Of a DNA stretch of 64,000 nucleotides, positions 35,333 through 44,156 are shown in pieces. The stretch comes from Fibrobacter sp. UWB13 (lineage in GTDB: Bacteria; Fibrobacterota; Fibrobacteria; Fibrobacterales; Fibrobacteraceae). The notes beneath the pieces were generated by a model, which was not told where the DNA came from, made no database searches, and saw nothing but the letters and a program-made list of their open reading frames with translations. The number at the start of each line of letters is the position of its first letter. Within the stretch, counting starts at the first letter, position 1. The position numbers were made by a program, and so were the translations under genes. The DNA lies in assembly GCF_900177805.1 (NCBI RefSeq), contig NZ_FXAX01000001.1, forward strand, positions 372,001-436,000, read 5' to 3'.

Positions 35333-36097
35333 ATGGATCTGTCTTTTATGACCGCATGGTTTGATGACCTGCTTGACCCGAAATCCTTTAATGATTACTG
35401 TGTAAATGGCCTTTGTGTCGAGGCTAGTGATAAGGTGACTAAAATCGTGACGGGCGTGAGCCTGCGTGACCAGTTGATTGATGCCGCCATTGCCGAAAAA
35501 GCGGATTGCATCATCGTGCACCATCCCAATGGTTTCTGGAAGGGCGAGTCCCAGCTCCCGGTTGGCAAATTTGCTGAACGCCTTCGTAAGTTGATGAACA
35601 ATGGAATTTCCGTGTTCGGTTTCCATTTGCCGCTTGACGGACACCGCGAAATCGGTAACAATGCCGTGATTGCGAAACTTTTGGGCTTGAATCCAGTCCA
35701 TGAGTTTGTTCATGTCGGCATGCGTGCCATTGGCGTGATTGCTGAATGGAATACGCCTGCGACTCGCGAAGAGTTTTTGGATTGCCTGAATACTACTTTT
35801 GCTCATGGCGTGCAGAACCAGTTCTTCTATGGTCCTGAAGAAATCAGGCGTGTTGCTATTTGCAGTGGTAGTTGCAGTGTGTCTGACATCAGGGAAGCTA
35901 TGGAAATGAACTGCGATGCTTATATTACGGGTAGCATCAAGGAAGAAGTTCCCATATTCTGTCAGGAAAACGGGGTGAACCTTGTCTCTTGCGGGCACCA
36001 TAGAACCGAGATTTTTGGGGTCAGTGCCCTTGCTTCTAAGATTCAAACCGAACTGAGCATTCCGTCTAAATTCATCGATTTGGACAACCCGATTTAA
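35333..36097 (+). CDS. NIF3/YbgI-family metal-binding protein
   Basis: About 254 aa from the ATG at 35333, which follows AAGGAGAA. It matches the NIF3 (GTP cyclohydrolase 1 type 2 homologue) fold: CIIVHHPNGFW near residue 62, FHLPLDGHREIGNNAVIAKLLG near 103, AICSGSCSVSDIREAMEMNCDAYITGSIKEE near 180, and the C-terminal metal motif GHHRTEIFG. The paired histidines and the final H-x-x-E bind two metals. The family's true reaction is unsettled; no GTP cyclohydrolase activity should be assumed. Confidence 0.88.
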   Translation: MDLSFMTAWFDDLLDPKSFNDYCVNGLCVEASDKVTKIVTGVSLRDQLIDAAIAEKADCIIVHHPNGFWKGESQLPVGKFAERLRKLMNNGISVFGFHLPLDGHREIGNNAVIAKLLGLNPVHEFVHVGMRAIGVIAEWNTPATREEFLDCLNTTFAHGVQNQFFYGPEEIRRVAICSGSCSVSDIREAMEMNCDAYITGSIKEEVPIFCQENGVNLVSCGHHRTEIFGVSALASKIQTELSIPSKFIDLDNPI

Positions 36098-36271
36098 GTG
36101 GGGTTCGCATCATAAGCCTCATGTAAACTTTTATTAGAAATGGCTTGTGACGGTGCTAAATGGCTATAGGTTTGTTACAAAAATGGCACAATTTTCTATA
36201 TATGGCTTGTAATAAAAAAATACGGATAAATCCTTTGAATTTTTAGTGCCATTTATTTACATTATCGTCTG

Positions 36272-37192
36272 ATGAATTTTGTGAAGGCATCCATACACTT
36301 TCAGAAGTCGTCACGGGCTTTGACCGTGAAGGTGCCTTCGTTTATTCTCCGCGGTTCTCTATTTATTCGAATTGTCGTTGTTATCGGATTTATCCTTTTC
36401 CTTGTACAAGTGCTTTCGACCTCCGTTTATGACGGTGTGTTGAAGCATGCTTTTTCTAGCCGTCAGAAGCTGAACAAGGAACTTTCACAGATCCAGAACA
36501 CGGTGGATTACATTTCCAGTACGTCCAAGGATTTTTTCAAGGCCGAAAAGATGCTCCATGCTAAGCTTGGACTCCCGCTGCCGGATGAAGCTTCTCGCAA
36601 GCTTTCGACAGGTGGCCATATTGAGCCGAATGTTCAGCTTTTGCGCAAGAGTTCCCCGGTGTTTGAACGTACCGCCAAGATGCACGAAGATGTCTGGCGT
36701 ATCTTTGGACAGATCCAGAACAACGAAGAATCCTTTAATTCTCTGACCAAGTACATTGATCAGAGCCGTTCTGTTTTACGCTATATCCCGTCGATATCGC
36801 CGACGAATGGCCGCTATGCATCTGCCTTTGGCCCGCGTGTACATCCGGTAACGGGTGAAGTTGGCAAAATGCACCAGGGCATTGATATTTCCAACGACCG
36901 TTGGACTCCGATTTATGCGCCGGCAGATGGCGTGGTTGAGATTTCCCAGTTGAGTTCTTCTTTTGGGAATTTTGTAGTCCTGAATCATGGCAATGGTCTC
37001 AAGACCCGTTATGGGCACATGCAGATGTCCGCCGTGACTCCGGGTGAGTTTGTACATCGTTATCAGATTCTTGGTTATATGGGAAATACAGGACGTTCTG
37101 TCGGTCCGCACCTCCATTATGAGGTCTGGAGAAACGGTGTCCCGGTAAACCCTCTTCCTTATATTCTCCCTAACGACTATGAAGTCGACTAA
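36272..37192 (+). CDS. M23-family peptidoglycan endopeptidase, membrane-anchored
   Basis: 306 aa. A short basic N-terminus, one membrane segment at about 29-50, a helical stalk (60-165) and a LytM domain (178-290). Zinc ligands are all present: His201 and Asp205 (HQGID) and His282 (HLH), with His249 (YGHM) as general acid/base. It should trim peptide cross-links in the periplasm. The layout with a coiled stalk is like cell-shape M23 enzymes often found with bactofilins, but no bactofilin gene is adjacent. A TATATATG sequence about 75 bases upstream may be the promoter. Confidence 0.9.
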   Translation: MNFVKASIHFQKSSRALTVKVPSFILRGSLFIRIVVVIGFILFLVQVLSTSVYDGVLKHAFSSRQKLNKELSQIQNTVDYISSTSKDFFKAEKMLHAKLGLPLPDEASRKLSTGGHIEPNVQLLRKSSPVFERTAKMHEDVWRIFGQIQNNEESFNSLTKYIDQSRSVLRYIPSISPTNGRYASAFGPRVHPVTGEVGKMHQGIDISNDRWTPIYAPADGVVEISQLSSSFGNFVVLNHGNGLKTRYGHMQMSAVTPGEFVHRYQILGYMGNTGRSVGPHLHYEVWRNGVPVNPLPYILPNDYEVD

Positions 37193-37241
37193 TTCCCGCT
37201 AGCGTTATTACGCATGGTGGGTGCGCCCAGGGGAGGGTGCA

Positions 37242-38495
37242 ATGAAAAATTATGGTGTCGTGCCGGCGGTGAGCTTGGCGCTTTTTTCGTGGGTATTATC
37301 ATGCCCGGTGTTTACTGAATTCTATCCGGACCCGAAAGATGTTTCGGACCAGGAGGGCGAGTACGTCGAAATTCGCATGGACGATTTTTGGGCTGAATCG
37401 CTTTATGTGCAATTTGAATCCAAGGCGGTAATGGCTTTTGCTTGGCCGGAGGCGGAGCGCTTTGTGCTTGTGCATGACTCGGTGCAATGCCCTGCTCGGG
37501 AGGCTGCTCAAGATGCGTCGCAGGCGGGTACTGCGTGTGGTTCGCTTGGGAAAATCTCGCTGCCGAATTCACGAGAGTCCGTTTGGAAAGTATGGGCGGG
37601 GACGTGTATGGATTCTGTGACAGTTCCTCATCCTAAACCAGGGAAGGTAATTCAGCGTGTGGGGCTGACGGACAAGTGGGAGTTTGTTGATGCTTCTAAG
37701 GCGGTGTCGCTAGATGCTTCGGATTCTCTATTGATGGAAAAAGTGTCGACGGGGATGGCGCAGTTGCGCGTGACGGAAGTTCATCATTGCCCGGAAGAGC
37801 CTATGCCCGAATGGGTGGAACTCTATAATGCAAGCGAGATTTCTTTGCCCTTAGATGCGTTCCGCTTTTGCGATCGCGGAGGTGCGCTAGGGAAGGAGGG
37901 CGATTCGATTCAGCCTTACCAGGCGCTGCTGGTAAGCAAGGATACATCGTCTCTGCGGGCTGCACTCAACATTCCCGATATTCGGATGATTCAGGTGTCG
38001 CTAGGTTTCTTGAATAACACTGAAGGGATGCTCCGGCTTTGCTTTCGTGATGAAACGATTGATAGCGTTTATTGGAACAAGGGAACTGTATCGTGCCCGG
38101 CTGGATTTAATCCGTTCTCGATGCGGCGGGAGTTTACACCGGGGTATTTGCCTCATGGTTCGCAAGTGTATGCTCGGAATGTGTCTCAGACGGGCGGAGC
38201 TAATCAAGTGGCGACGAGTCTAGTGGCGGCAAAAGCGCCTGTTGTATACAAACTATCTTCTCGTGTAGTTTCAAAAAAAGGCTCTCCGCTTCGAGTGCGT
38301 GTAGAATCTGAACACAATGTTGTGCTTTCGCTTTTGGATTCGGCGGGCCGTTGTGTTTGGAAGTCTGTAGTTTCGGCGATGTCGAATGAATGGGTGAAAG
38401 TCCCGGCGCAGGAATACCTTGGAATTGGTGCTGCATTTGTTTCTTTGTCTGTGGGGGAGTACGAGGATGTGGTCGGTATTCTTGTTCGCCCGTAA
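37242..38495 (+). CDS. Secreted protein with lamin-tail-like domains
   Basis: About 417 aa. Signal peptide (MKNYGVVPAVSLALFSWVLSCPVF). Two segments look like lamin-tail domains: residues about 25-60 (FTEFYPDPKDVSDQEGEYVEIRMDD) and about 175-280 (LRVTEVHHCPEEPMPEWVELYNAS ... SLPLDAFRFCDRGG ... LLVSKD). The last 80 residues (VVLSLLDSAGRCVWKSV) are like the C-terminal sorting domains of type IX secretion cargo, with a typical strand-rich end. Such proteins are often surface or outer-membrane associated. The next gene overlaps this one by 29 bases, so they are co-translated. Confidence 0.75.
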   Translation: MKNYGVVPAVSLALFSWVLSCPVFTEFYPDPKDVSDQEGEYVEIRMDDFWAESLYVQFESKAVMAFAWPEAERFVLVHDSVQCPAREAAQDASQAGTACGSLGKISLPNSRESVWKVWAGTCMDSVTVPHPKPGKVIQRVGLTDKWEFVDASKAVSLDASDSLLMEKVSTGMAQLRVTEVHHCPEEPMPEWVELYNASEISLPLDAFRFCDRGGALGKEGDSIQPYQALLVSKDTSSLRAALNIPDIRMIQVSLGFLNNTEGMLRLCFRDETIDSVYWNKGTVSCPAGFNPFSMRREFTPGYLPHGSQVYARNVSQTGGANQVATSLVAAKAPVVYKLSSRVVSKKGSPLRVRVESEHNVVLSLLDSAGRCVWKSVVSAMSNEWVKVPAQEYLGIGAAFVSLSVGEYEDVVGILVRP

Positions 38496-39267
38496 GGGAT
38501 TTTGTACGTGTTTGTGCGCTCAGCTCTGCATAGGTTTGATTTGTTTTTGGGGGGGGGTGATTGTTCCGGGACGAGCTTTGGCTGCGGAGGGGCGTGCTTC
38601 GTTTGCTGCGCTCTTGGCGGGAGGGCTTTCGCCTGTTGGGCTTGGCGGTTACCATTCGACTCCGGCACGGTATGCGATTCCGTCGTATGGCGTTTCGTAT
38701 TATTGGTTGGACGATGTGGACGAAACTTCGTGGAACTTGTCGCTTGAATTTGGGAACGATGCTTACCGCGTAGGCACTTTTGTGGCTTACGAGTCGATGG
38801 ATTCGCTGTATCGCAATTTGTATTCAGAAGTCTCTTATGCGAAAACATGGCTGCATTTTGCACTCGGGATGAGCTATGGACTTGGTATAGAATGGAATCC
38901 TGGCGAGGTTCTTTGGACGCGTCACCGATTCAAGTGGGCTGGCTCCTTTATTTGGCATCAAGTCTATTTGGCTGGGATGCTGAGTGGCTTTACGGATGAG
39001 GGCGTTTCGCCTGCGGTGGGTGTACATTGGATTTCGGACGAGGCCGTTTCGGCGTTTGCGGAATTCGATTTCGATTACCTGTATGTGGGGGCGAGTTTCT
39101 GTTGGAAATTTGTGGAGTTAAGCTCGTCTTACCGATTCCCGGACTTTGCCGTAGCCTTAGGGATTTCGTTCAGCGGATCGCATTACGGCGCCTCGTATGC
39201 TAGAGGTTTTAAGCACAATTCAATAGGCTGGAATTGCGTTCAAGTTTCGCGATGGCTTAAAAAATGA
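38467..39267 (+). CDS. Outer-membrane-like protein with poly-G tract in its signal region
   Basis: About 266 aa from the ATG at 38467, inside the end of the previous gene. The signal peptide is unusually Cys-rich (FCTCLCAQLCIGLICFWGG) and ends ALAAEG. The rest alternates polar and aromatic residues (SYYWLDD, WHQVYLAGMLSGF, FDFDYLYVGASFCW), as in outer-membrane beta-barrels, and runs to a basic end. Nine G in a row at 38549-38557 lie within the signal-peptide codons. Loss or gain of one G would break the frame, so expression may be switchable. Family unknown. Confidence 0.65.
   Translation: MWSVFLFARKGFCTCLCAQLCIGLICFWGGVIVPGRALAAEGRASFAALLAGGLSPVGLGGYHSTPARYAIPSYGVSYYWLDDVDETSWNLSLEFGNDAYRVGTFVAYESMDSLYRNLYSEVSYAKTWLHFALGMSYGLGIEWNPGEVLWTRHRFKWAGSFIWHQVYLAGMLSGFTDEGVSPAVGVHWISDEAVSAFAEFDFDYLYVGASFCWKFVELSSSYRFPDFAVALGISFSGSHYGASYARGFKHNSIGWNCVQVSRWLKK
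38549..38557 (+). repeat. Nine-G homopolymer tract inside a coding gene
   Basis: The run reads TGG GGG GGG GTG in the frame of the gene at 38467. It is the longest homopolymer of G noticed in the window and lies about 80 bases after the start codon, a classic location for slipped-strand phase variation. Confidence 0.75.
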
Positions 39268-39280
39268 TGGAGGAAAAAGC

Positions 39281-39288
39281 TAAATTTG
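39281..39288 (+). promoter_or_regulatory. -7 box, possibly leaderless start
   Basis: TAAATTTG, then AGTC and the ATG at 39293. However, GGAGG lies 24 bases before the ATG, and the gene may instead be read from the upstream operon. Confidence 0.4.
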
Positions 39289-39292
39289 AGTC

Positions 39293-40039
39293 ATGAAGAA
39301 AGTCGTCCTTTTATTGATTGCTTTGTCTGTATTTTGTGTCGCTAAACCGGCTAAATCGCAGCCGAAATCGAATGCGAAGGTTGTGGCAAAACAAGAAGTC
39401 GTAAAGGACGAAGTCACTACAGCCGAAGCTGATTCTAGTGCTTTGCAAGTGGTTGATGCTGAATCTCCCGAGACTCAGGCGGCTGATGATTCGCTCAGAG
39501 ATTCTACGTTCACGTTGTATATCCATCCATTTAACTTTATGGTGCCTTATTCGCACTTTTGGGGCGGCATCAACGTTCCGAATGGCTTTACGGACTATCC
39601 GATATTCAATTTGACGTTTGAATGGAAGCTGCAGGAGAAGATTTCTCTGGTGTCCATGCCGCATTACGTGCGTGTGGACCGTTCTGATGATGGCTACAAG
39701 ATTTACGATATCGGCTTGCAAGAAAGTTTTCGCTTGTATGGCGTTGGTGGCAAGCGCTGGCGCTATTTCCAGGCGGGATTCCTCCTGAACCATTTGAAAA
39801 TCGATACGGACGAACATGGCGATTTTAATGGATGGCTTTGGGGCTTTATGCTTAGTGGCGGCATCAAGAAAGTTTTGAATGATGGGGAAGGCTTCTTAGG
39901 GCGTTTTGCCGTGTTTGCCGATGCTGGGTTCGGTTATGTCTGGACGAGCAAATTTGAAGCGGATCGCAAGAACGCCTTTTTTAAGATGGACAAGGGGCTT
40001 GTCATCGACTTGAATGCTGCGATAGGCTTCCAAATATAG
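39293..40039 (+). CDS. Outer-membrane beta-barrel-like protein
   Basis: 248 aa. Signal peptide (MKKVVLLLIALSVFCVAKP), a charged linker rich in Lys, Glu, Asp (residues ~22-70), then a region of alternating strands (TLYIHPFNFMVPYSHFWGG, FNLTFEWKLQEKISLVSMPHYVRVD) that ends in the aromatic/hydrophobic ending AAIGFQI, as expected for a barrel. It stands 25 bases after the previous barrel-like gene. Function unknown. Confidence 0.7.
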   Translation: MKKVVLLLIALSVFCVAKPAKSQPKSNAKVVAKQEVVKDEVTTAEADSSALQVVDAESPETQAADDSLRDSTFTLYIHPFNFMVPYSHFWGGINVPNGFTDYPIFNLTFEWKLQEKISLVSMPHYVRVDRSDDGYKIYDIGLQESFRLYGVGGKRWRYFQAGFLLNHLKIDTDEHGDFNGWLWGFMLSGGIKKVLNDGEGFLGRFAVFADAGFGYVWTSKFEADRKNAFFKMDKGLVIDLNAAIGFQI

Positions 40040-40130
40040 ACGAAAGAACGCCACTTTGTGGCTACAGACTAGAGACTAAAGCCTTGCTATGCAAGGCTTT
40101 AGTCTTTGTGTAGCTTAATAAAAACGAAAA

Positions 40131-40155
40131 GTCCTCTCTTTCGAGAGGACTTTTT
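40131..40155 (-). terminator. Terminator of the tRNA-Val/tRNA-Asp transcript
   Basis: GTCCTCTC and GAGAGGAC form a perfect 8-bp stem with loop TTTC; T-runs flank both sides. Identical copy at 40706. Confidence 0.8.
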
Positions 40156-40157
40156 CG

Positions 40158-40233
40158 CGGGATAGACGAGGCTTGAACTCGCAACCTCCGGCGTGACAGG
40201 CCGGTGCTCTAACCAAAATTGAGCTACCACCCC
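40158..40233 (-). tRNA. tRNA-Asp (GTC), copy 1
   Basis: On the minus strand the 76-base cloverleaf starts GGGGTGGTAGCTCA, has anticodon loop CTGTCAC (anticodon GTC), T-loop GTTCAAG and acceptor end CTATCCCG. CCA is not encoded. It is identical to the copy at 40733-40808. Confidence 0.93.
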
Positions 40234-40258
40234 AAAATCGTTTCCGATTCTTCGGTAG

Positions 40259-40333
40259 TGGACGATAACGGATTCGAACCGCTGACATTCTGCTTGTAAG
40301 GCAGACGCTCTGAACCAGCTGAGCTAATCGTCC
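40259..40333 (-). tRNA. tRNA-Val (TAC)
   Basis: On the minus strand GGACGAT pairs with ATCGTCC as acceptor stem; the anticodon loop CTTACAA gives anticodon TAC, reading valine codons; the T-loop is GTTCGAATC. It starts six bases after the stop of the small membrane protein gene, so it must be cut from a shared transcript. Confidence 0.93.
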
Positions 40334-40339
40334 AAATAA

Positions 40340-40531
40340 TTACTTGTCTTTTTCCTTGCCGCTGTAGAGAATTCCGAGAGGAATGATCACAACGTAAGCA
40401 ATCGTCAAGATAATTGGTGCAACCGAGAGGCTAACCGGATTATCTGCAGGACCAGTGGCGAGGCAGATGAAACCAATAACCAGTAGTAAAATGCCAATAC
40501 CGATAAGAATAAGATTCTTTTTGTTCAACAT
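40340..40531 (-). CDS. Small two-segment membrane protein, DUF3098-like
   Basis: 63 aa. Two hydrophobic segments (about 7-25 and 35-55) joined by a loop ending in PADNPVSLSVAPI; this layout and the AP motif before the second segment resemble DUF3098 proteins of the Bacteroidetes, which are often near ftsX/ftsL-type genes. Start ATG at 40531 with a 25-base leader after a TTGACA/TATATTTG promoter. It is followed directly by tRNA-Val and tRNA-Asp. Confidence 0.8.
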   Translation of the reverse strand: MLNKKNLILIGIGILLLVIGFICLATGPADNPVSLSVAPIILTIAYVVIIPLGILYSGKEKDK

Positions 40532-40555
40532 TTTCTACAACCTCGAGTTACGAGC

Positions 40556-40585
40556 CAAATATACAAATATTAAAAGTCTTGTCAA
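40556..40585 (-). promoter_or_regulatory. Promoter of the small membrane protein-tRNA unit
   Basis: On the minus strand TTGACA at 40585-40580, 16 bases, then TATATTTG at 40563-40556. It is one of the two best -33/-7 pairs in the window. Confidence 0.7.
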
Positions 40586-40642
40586 CCGGAAACGGTGTTT
40601 TTCGCGAAAAAAAGTGAAATTTTTATGGAGGTGGGGAATGTG

Positions 40643-40675
40643 ACTGAATCCTTCCGCCTTCGGCGTCAGGATGAC
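40643..40675. repeat. GTCAT-type hairpin repeat (inverted)
   Basis: Read on the minus strand: GTCATCCTGACGCC-GAA-GGCGGAAGGATTC. ATCCT/AGGAT form the outer stem, CGCC/GGCG the inner one. It is the closest intergenic relative of the copies found inside the heme genes. Confidence 0.6.
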
Positions 40676-40705
40676 GGCGCGAGAGGGACCGTACAAAAAC
40701 GAAAA

Positions 40706-40730
40706 GTCCTCTCTTTCGAGAGGACTTTTT
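40706..40730 (-). terminator. Terminator of the second tRNA-Asp
   Basis: Exact copy of the hairpin at 40131-40155, just after tRNA-Asp copy 2 on the minus strand. Confidence 0.8.
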
Positions 40731-40732
40731 CG

Positions 40733-40808
40733 CGGGATAGACGAGGCTTGAACTCGCAACCTCCGGCGTGACAGGCCGGTGCTCTAACCAAAATTGAGCT
40801 ACCACCCC
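40733..40808 (-). tRNA. tRNA-Asp (GTC), copy 2
   Basis: Identical in all 76 bases to copy 1, with the same terminator behind it. The duplicated block is about 110 bases (40122-40233 and 40697-40808). Confidence 0.93.
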
Positions 40809-40841
40809 AGTGGTTTGTTTCAGTCTTCCAACCGAACGACC

Positions 40842-40872
40842 CAAATATAAAAAGAATTAATTAGTGTGTCAA
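40842..40872 (-). promoter_or_regulatory. tRNA-Asp promoter
   Basis: On the minus strand TTGACA (40872-40867), exactly 17 bases, TATATTTG (40849-40842), 33 bases before the mature tRNA 5' end. Confidence 0.75.
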
Positions 40873-40905
40873 GGGATATAGGCGTTTTTCTTTATTTTTT
40901 TTCGT

Positions 40906-43182
40906 CTATCTCTGTCCAGGGTATTTGACGCGGGTGTGGTACGTGCCATCGAGACTGTGTAGGAATGCTTCTTCGAGCTTGGAAAGTTCCTTTACAGACA
41001 AATTGCTCTCGTTGAACTGCCCATCCATGAACTTGTCAAGAATCGTCTTGTGGATCATGGATACGAGTGCTTCGGAGGAGGTGTCTGTCATGGAGCGGCT
41101 GGTAGCCTCGATGACGTCGGCGAGCATGAGAATGGCTGTTTCCATGCTCTGCGGACGTGGTCCCTTGTAGCGGAAATCTTCTTCCTTGACTTCTTTACCG
41201 GTTTCCTTGGCGAGTTCTGTTGCCTTGTGGTGGAAGAACTGGATAAGCGTTGTGCCATGGTGTTCCTGAATGCCGGTGGCGACGAGTTCAGGAATCTTGT
41301 ATTCTTTGGCGAGCAGCATGCCCTGCGAAACGTGACCGGTCAAAATCTTGACGGACTGGTACGGATCGAGGTTGTTGTGCGGGTTCACGCCTTGCTTCTG
41401 GTTTTCGGTGAAGTATTCGGGGCGCATCGTCTTGCCGAGGTCGTGGTAAAGAGCCATCACGCGGACGAGGAGCGAATTTGCGCCAATGCTTTCGGCAACG
41501 CTTTCGGCGAGGTTCGAAACCTGGATGCTGTGGTGGAACGTGCCCGGAGCAAGTTCCGAAATGCGCTTGAGAGCCGGACGGTTAAAGTCCGACATTTCCA
41601 TGAGCGTAAGCACGGTCGTAATGCTGAAGACCTTTTCGACAACGTGGATCAAAAGCACGGAGGCGACTGCGGTAAAGATGATGATGTTTGCGCTTGCGGC
41701 GATGAGCGTCTGGTAGAACGTCGCGAAGTTGAAGCGGTTGCGGAGGAGAAGCATGATGCTTACAGATGCGGCTGCTGCAACGACACCTGCAATCATGCTC
41801 CAGGCGAACTGCACACGGTAGCGCATACGGAAGAGCGGGGCAATCACGGCGATGTTCACGACCAAGCTTGTGAGCGTTGCGGCGAGGTCATAGCCGTTCA
41901 AGATGCCGTAGAATCCGGCGGAGAAAGTCGCAAATGCAAGTCCCATGCGGGCATCGTAAAGCACAACGGCAATCACGGGTGTAAACGTAACCGGGTACAG
42001 CCACATGAAGTCGATGGCGTCGGGGAGGATGCTGTCCGGTCTGTTGAGCGAACCCGAGAGGTTGTGGATAATCCAGAACGCAAGGAGTTGCAAAACTGTA
42101 AGGAATATGAGGCTCCACAACTGGCGCGGTGTCTTGAACATCGTACGCGTAGGCGTGTAGAGGCAGAACATGATGAGAAGTGTAATGATGATGACGAATA
42201 CAAGCACGTTACCGTACGGGGCGGTAAGCATCTTCGAGTTTTCTTCGTTCTGCTGTGCTTGCTGGAGAGCGTCAATCTTTTCAAGAATTTCCTTAGTAAT
42301 GGGGGCACCCTGGGCTACGATTTCCATGCCACGGGGAACCATGCCCTTGATGAGCGTGACCTTGTTGCTCGCGTCGAGCTTGCGGGCTTCCGTTTCTTTT
42401 TCGAGATAGAATACGTTCGGGCTTGTGAAAACGTAGAGGGCTTCGTAGAAGGCACTCTGTAATCCTTGTTCGGCGGAGAACGAGTTCTGTAGTTGGCCAA
42501 AGGCTTCTTCGATGCGGCGTTGCATCGGCTGGACTTCGCTGATTTCAAGCGTGCTTTCTTCGTTATCCTTGATGAGCGAAATGTTTGGCTTGTTGTAAAT
42601 GATGTTCTTGATCTGCTTGATGTTGTAGCTGTTGCAGAACAGGCTGACCTCGGTTTCCGTCTTGGCGAGGAGCGTGTTCGAAACGCCCTTCTGCATCATC
42701 TGGTAGAATACGGACATCAAGGAATCGCGGGCGATAGAATTCGTGCTGAGCGGCTTGATGGCGGTAATGGAAAGGCGCTGTTTTAACTGGTCGTAGATGC
42801 TGGACGCTTCCTTGATTTTTTCTTGCATGGAGGCGCTGCCGTCATCTTTGCTACTGCTGATGAGCGCTTGCATTTTGCCGTACTGCTCGAGCTTTTTGAG
42901 GTACTGCTGTAGTTCTCGCAGCTGTCGAGTCGTTTCGTCGGCGTTGAATTCAAAAATGGCGTTGATCTTGTCTGCGGCTCGAGCTTTTTCGTTCTGGATT
43001 TCCTGCTCGGTCTTCGGGACTTCGAACTTGAACGGGGCAACAATCGTCCTTGTACTGAGCTGGCCCAAGTGCGGGCGCTCGGCGCGGAGGGCAATATTCT
43101 TGTCCGGGAATAAGAGAATGGCGATAAGGATTAAAATAACCCAGCCAATAAATAAATGAATCTTTTTCTCTTTCTTGTTCAT
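40906..43182 (-). CDS. pgpH: Cyclic-di-AMP phosphodiesterase, 7TM-HD family (PgpH type)
   Basis: 758 aa. One N-terminal membrane segment, a large outside domain (about 35-300), seven closely spaced membrane segments (about 310-490), and a cytoplasmic HD domain (about 510-720). HD ligands are visible: [19 protein letters not shown] (His-Asp), HVSQGMLLA and [15 protein letters not shown]. In Firmicutes this family hydrolyses cyclic di-AMP. No diadenylate cyclase is seen here. It follows phoH by 11 bases, a pairing known from other bacteria, where ybeY usually comes next; here it does not. Confidence 0.9.
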   Translation of the reverse strand: MNKKEKKIHLFIGWVILILIAILLFPDKNIALRAERPHLGQLSTRTIVAPFKFEVPKTEQEIQNEKARAADKINAIFEFNADETTRQLRELQQYLKKLEQYGKMQALISSSKDDGSASMQEKIKEASSIYDQLKQRLSITAIKPLSTNSIARDSLMSVFYQMMQKGVSNTLLAKTETEVSLFCNSYNIKQIKNIIYNKPNISLIKDNEESTLEISEVQPMQRRIEEAFGQLQNSFSAEQGLQSAFYEALYVFTSPNVFYLEKETEARKLDASNKVTLIKGMVPRGMEIVAQGAPITKEILEKIDALQQAQQNEENSKMLTAPYGNVLVFVIIITLLIMFCLYTPTRTMFKTPRQLWSLIFLTVLQLLAFWIIHNLSGSLNRPDSILPDAIDFMWLYPVTFTPVIAVVLYDARMGLAFATFSAGFYGILNGYDLAATLTSLVVNIAVIAPLFRMRYRVQFAWSMIAGVVAAAASVSIMLLLRNRFNFATFYQTLIAASANIIIFTAVASVLLIHVVEKVFSITTVLTLMEMSDFNRPALKRISELAPGTFHHSIQVSNLAESVAESIGANSLLVRVMALYHDLGKTMRPEYFTENQKQGVNPHNNLDPYQSVKILTGHVSQGMLLAKEYKIPELVATGIQEHHGTTLIQFFHHKATELAKETGKEVKEEDFRYKGPRPQSMETAILMLADVIEATSRSMTDTSSEALVSMIHKTILDKFMDGQFNESNLSVKELSKLEEAFLHSLDGTYHTRVKYPGQR

Positions 43183-43193
43183 TTAATGCTCTT

Positions 43194-44156
43194 CTATTTT
43201 TTTTGCTCGTTCTGTTCGTAAGCTAGCAAAATGTCCTTGACCAGGTGGTGCCTGAGCACGTCTGTAGCGCTAAATTCGACTTCGGCAATTCCCCGAATCC
43301 CCTGGAGAATTTTCATCGCGTGTTCGAGACCGGATGTTTGGCCTTTGGCGAGGTCAATCTGGCTTGTGTCGCCGGTAATAATCGCCTTGCTGTGGGGACC
43401 GAGTCGGGTAAGGAACATCTTCATCTGGGCGATTGTCGTGTTTTGTGCTTCGTCGAGGATGATGAAGGCGCGTTTAAGCGTGCGGCCGCGCATGTAGGCG
43501 AGCGGAGCGACTTCGATAGCGCCTGTTTCTTCGTAACGCTTGAGCTTCTCGGCGGGCAAAAGCTCGGAGAGGCTGTCGTGGATCGGGCGGAGGTAGGGGG
43601 CAATCTTTTCTTTGAGATCACCGGGCAAATACCCCAGCGATTCGCCGGCTTCGACGGCGGGGCGCACGAGGCAGATGCGTTCGGCTTCGCCGCGTTCAAG
43701 GCTCGCGACGGCAAGCGTTACCGCAAGGAATGTCTTGCCTGTACCTGCAGGGCCTTTTGCAAAAATGATGTCGTTTTTTTCGACTGCCTTGACCAGTTCC
43801 GCCTGTGCGGGCGTCTTGGCGGAGACGCTGATGCCGAACCTGTTCCTAAAGACAGGGCTGTCGGGGATGAGCTCGGTGTAGCTTGCTTCGGAAGTCTCCT
43901 TAGGACCGAGCATGCGTTCGAGCTGGGATGCGTCTAAAATTTCGCCGTTGCGTGCGGCAATTTTGAGCTGGTCGAGAACGGCCAGCAGGCCTGACAAGTC
44001 GGCTCCTTCCTGGGGAACTAGGTCCAGACCCGGAAGACGGGTGCGTATTTCAACGCAAAAACGGCTCTCCAGTAATCGGAAAACCGTTTCACGTTCGCCT
44101 GAAATAACGCGTTTCAGGTTGTCAGACAGTGAGTAATGCCTTATACTACTCTTCAT
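43194..44156 (-). CDS. phoH: PhoH-like ATPase
   Basis: About 320 aa from the ATG at 44156; an alternative start lies ten codons upstream. The P-loop AKGPAGTGKT near residue 140 and Walker B FIILDEAQNTT near 230 are typical of PhoH, as is the SLGYLPGDLKEKI segment. PhoH proteins are RNA-related ATPases thought to work with YbeY in rRNA/RNA processing. The start overlaps the end of the upstream lipoprotein gene by 11 bases, so lipoprotein, phoH and pgpH form one transcript. Confidence 0.93.
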   Translation of the reverse strand: MKSSIRHYSLSDNLKRVISGERETVFRLLESRFCVEIRTRLPGLDLVPQEGADLSGLLAVLDQLKIAARNGEILDASQLERMLGPKETSEASYTELIPDSPVFRNRFGISVSAKTPAQAELVKAVEKNDIIFAKGPAGTGKTFLAVTLAVASLERGEAERICLVRPAVEAGESLGYLPGDLKEKIAPYLRPIHDSLSELLPAEKLKRYEETGAIEVAPLAYMRGRTLKRAFIILDEAQNTTIAQMKMFLTRLGPHSKAIITGDTSQIDLAKGQTSGLEHAMKILQGIRGIAEVEFSATDVLRHHLVKDILLAYEQNEQKK

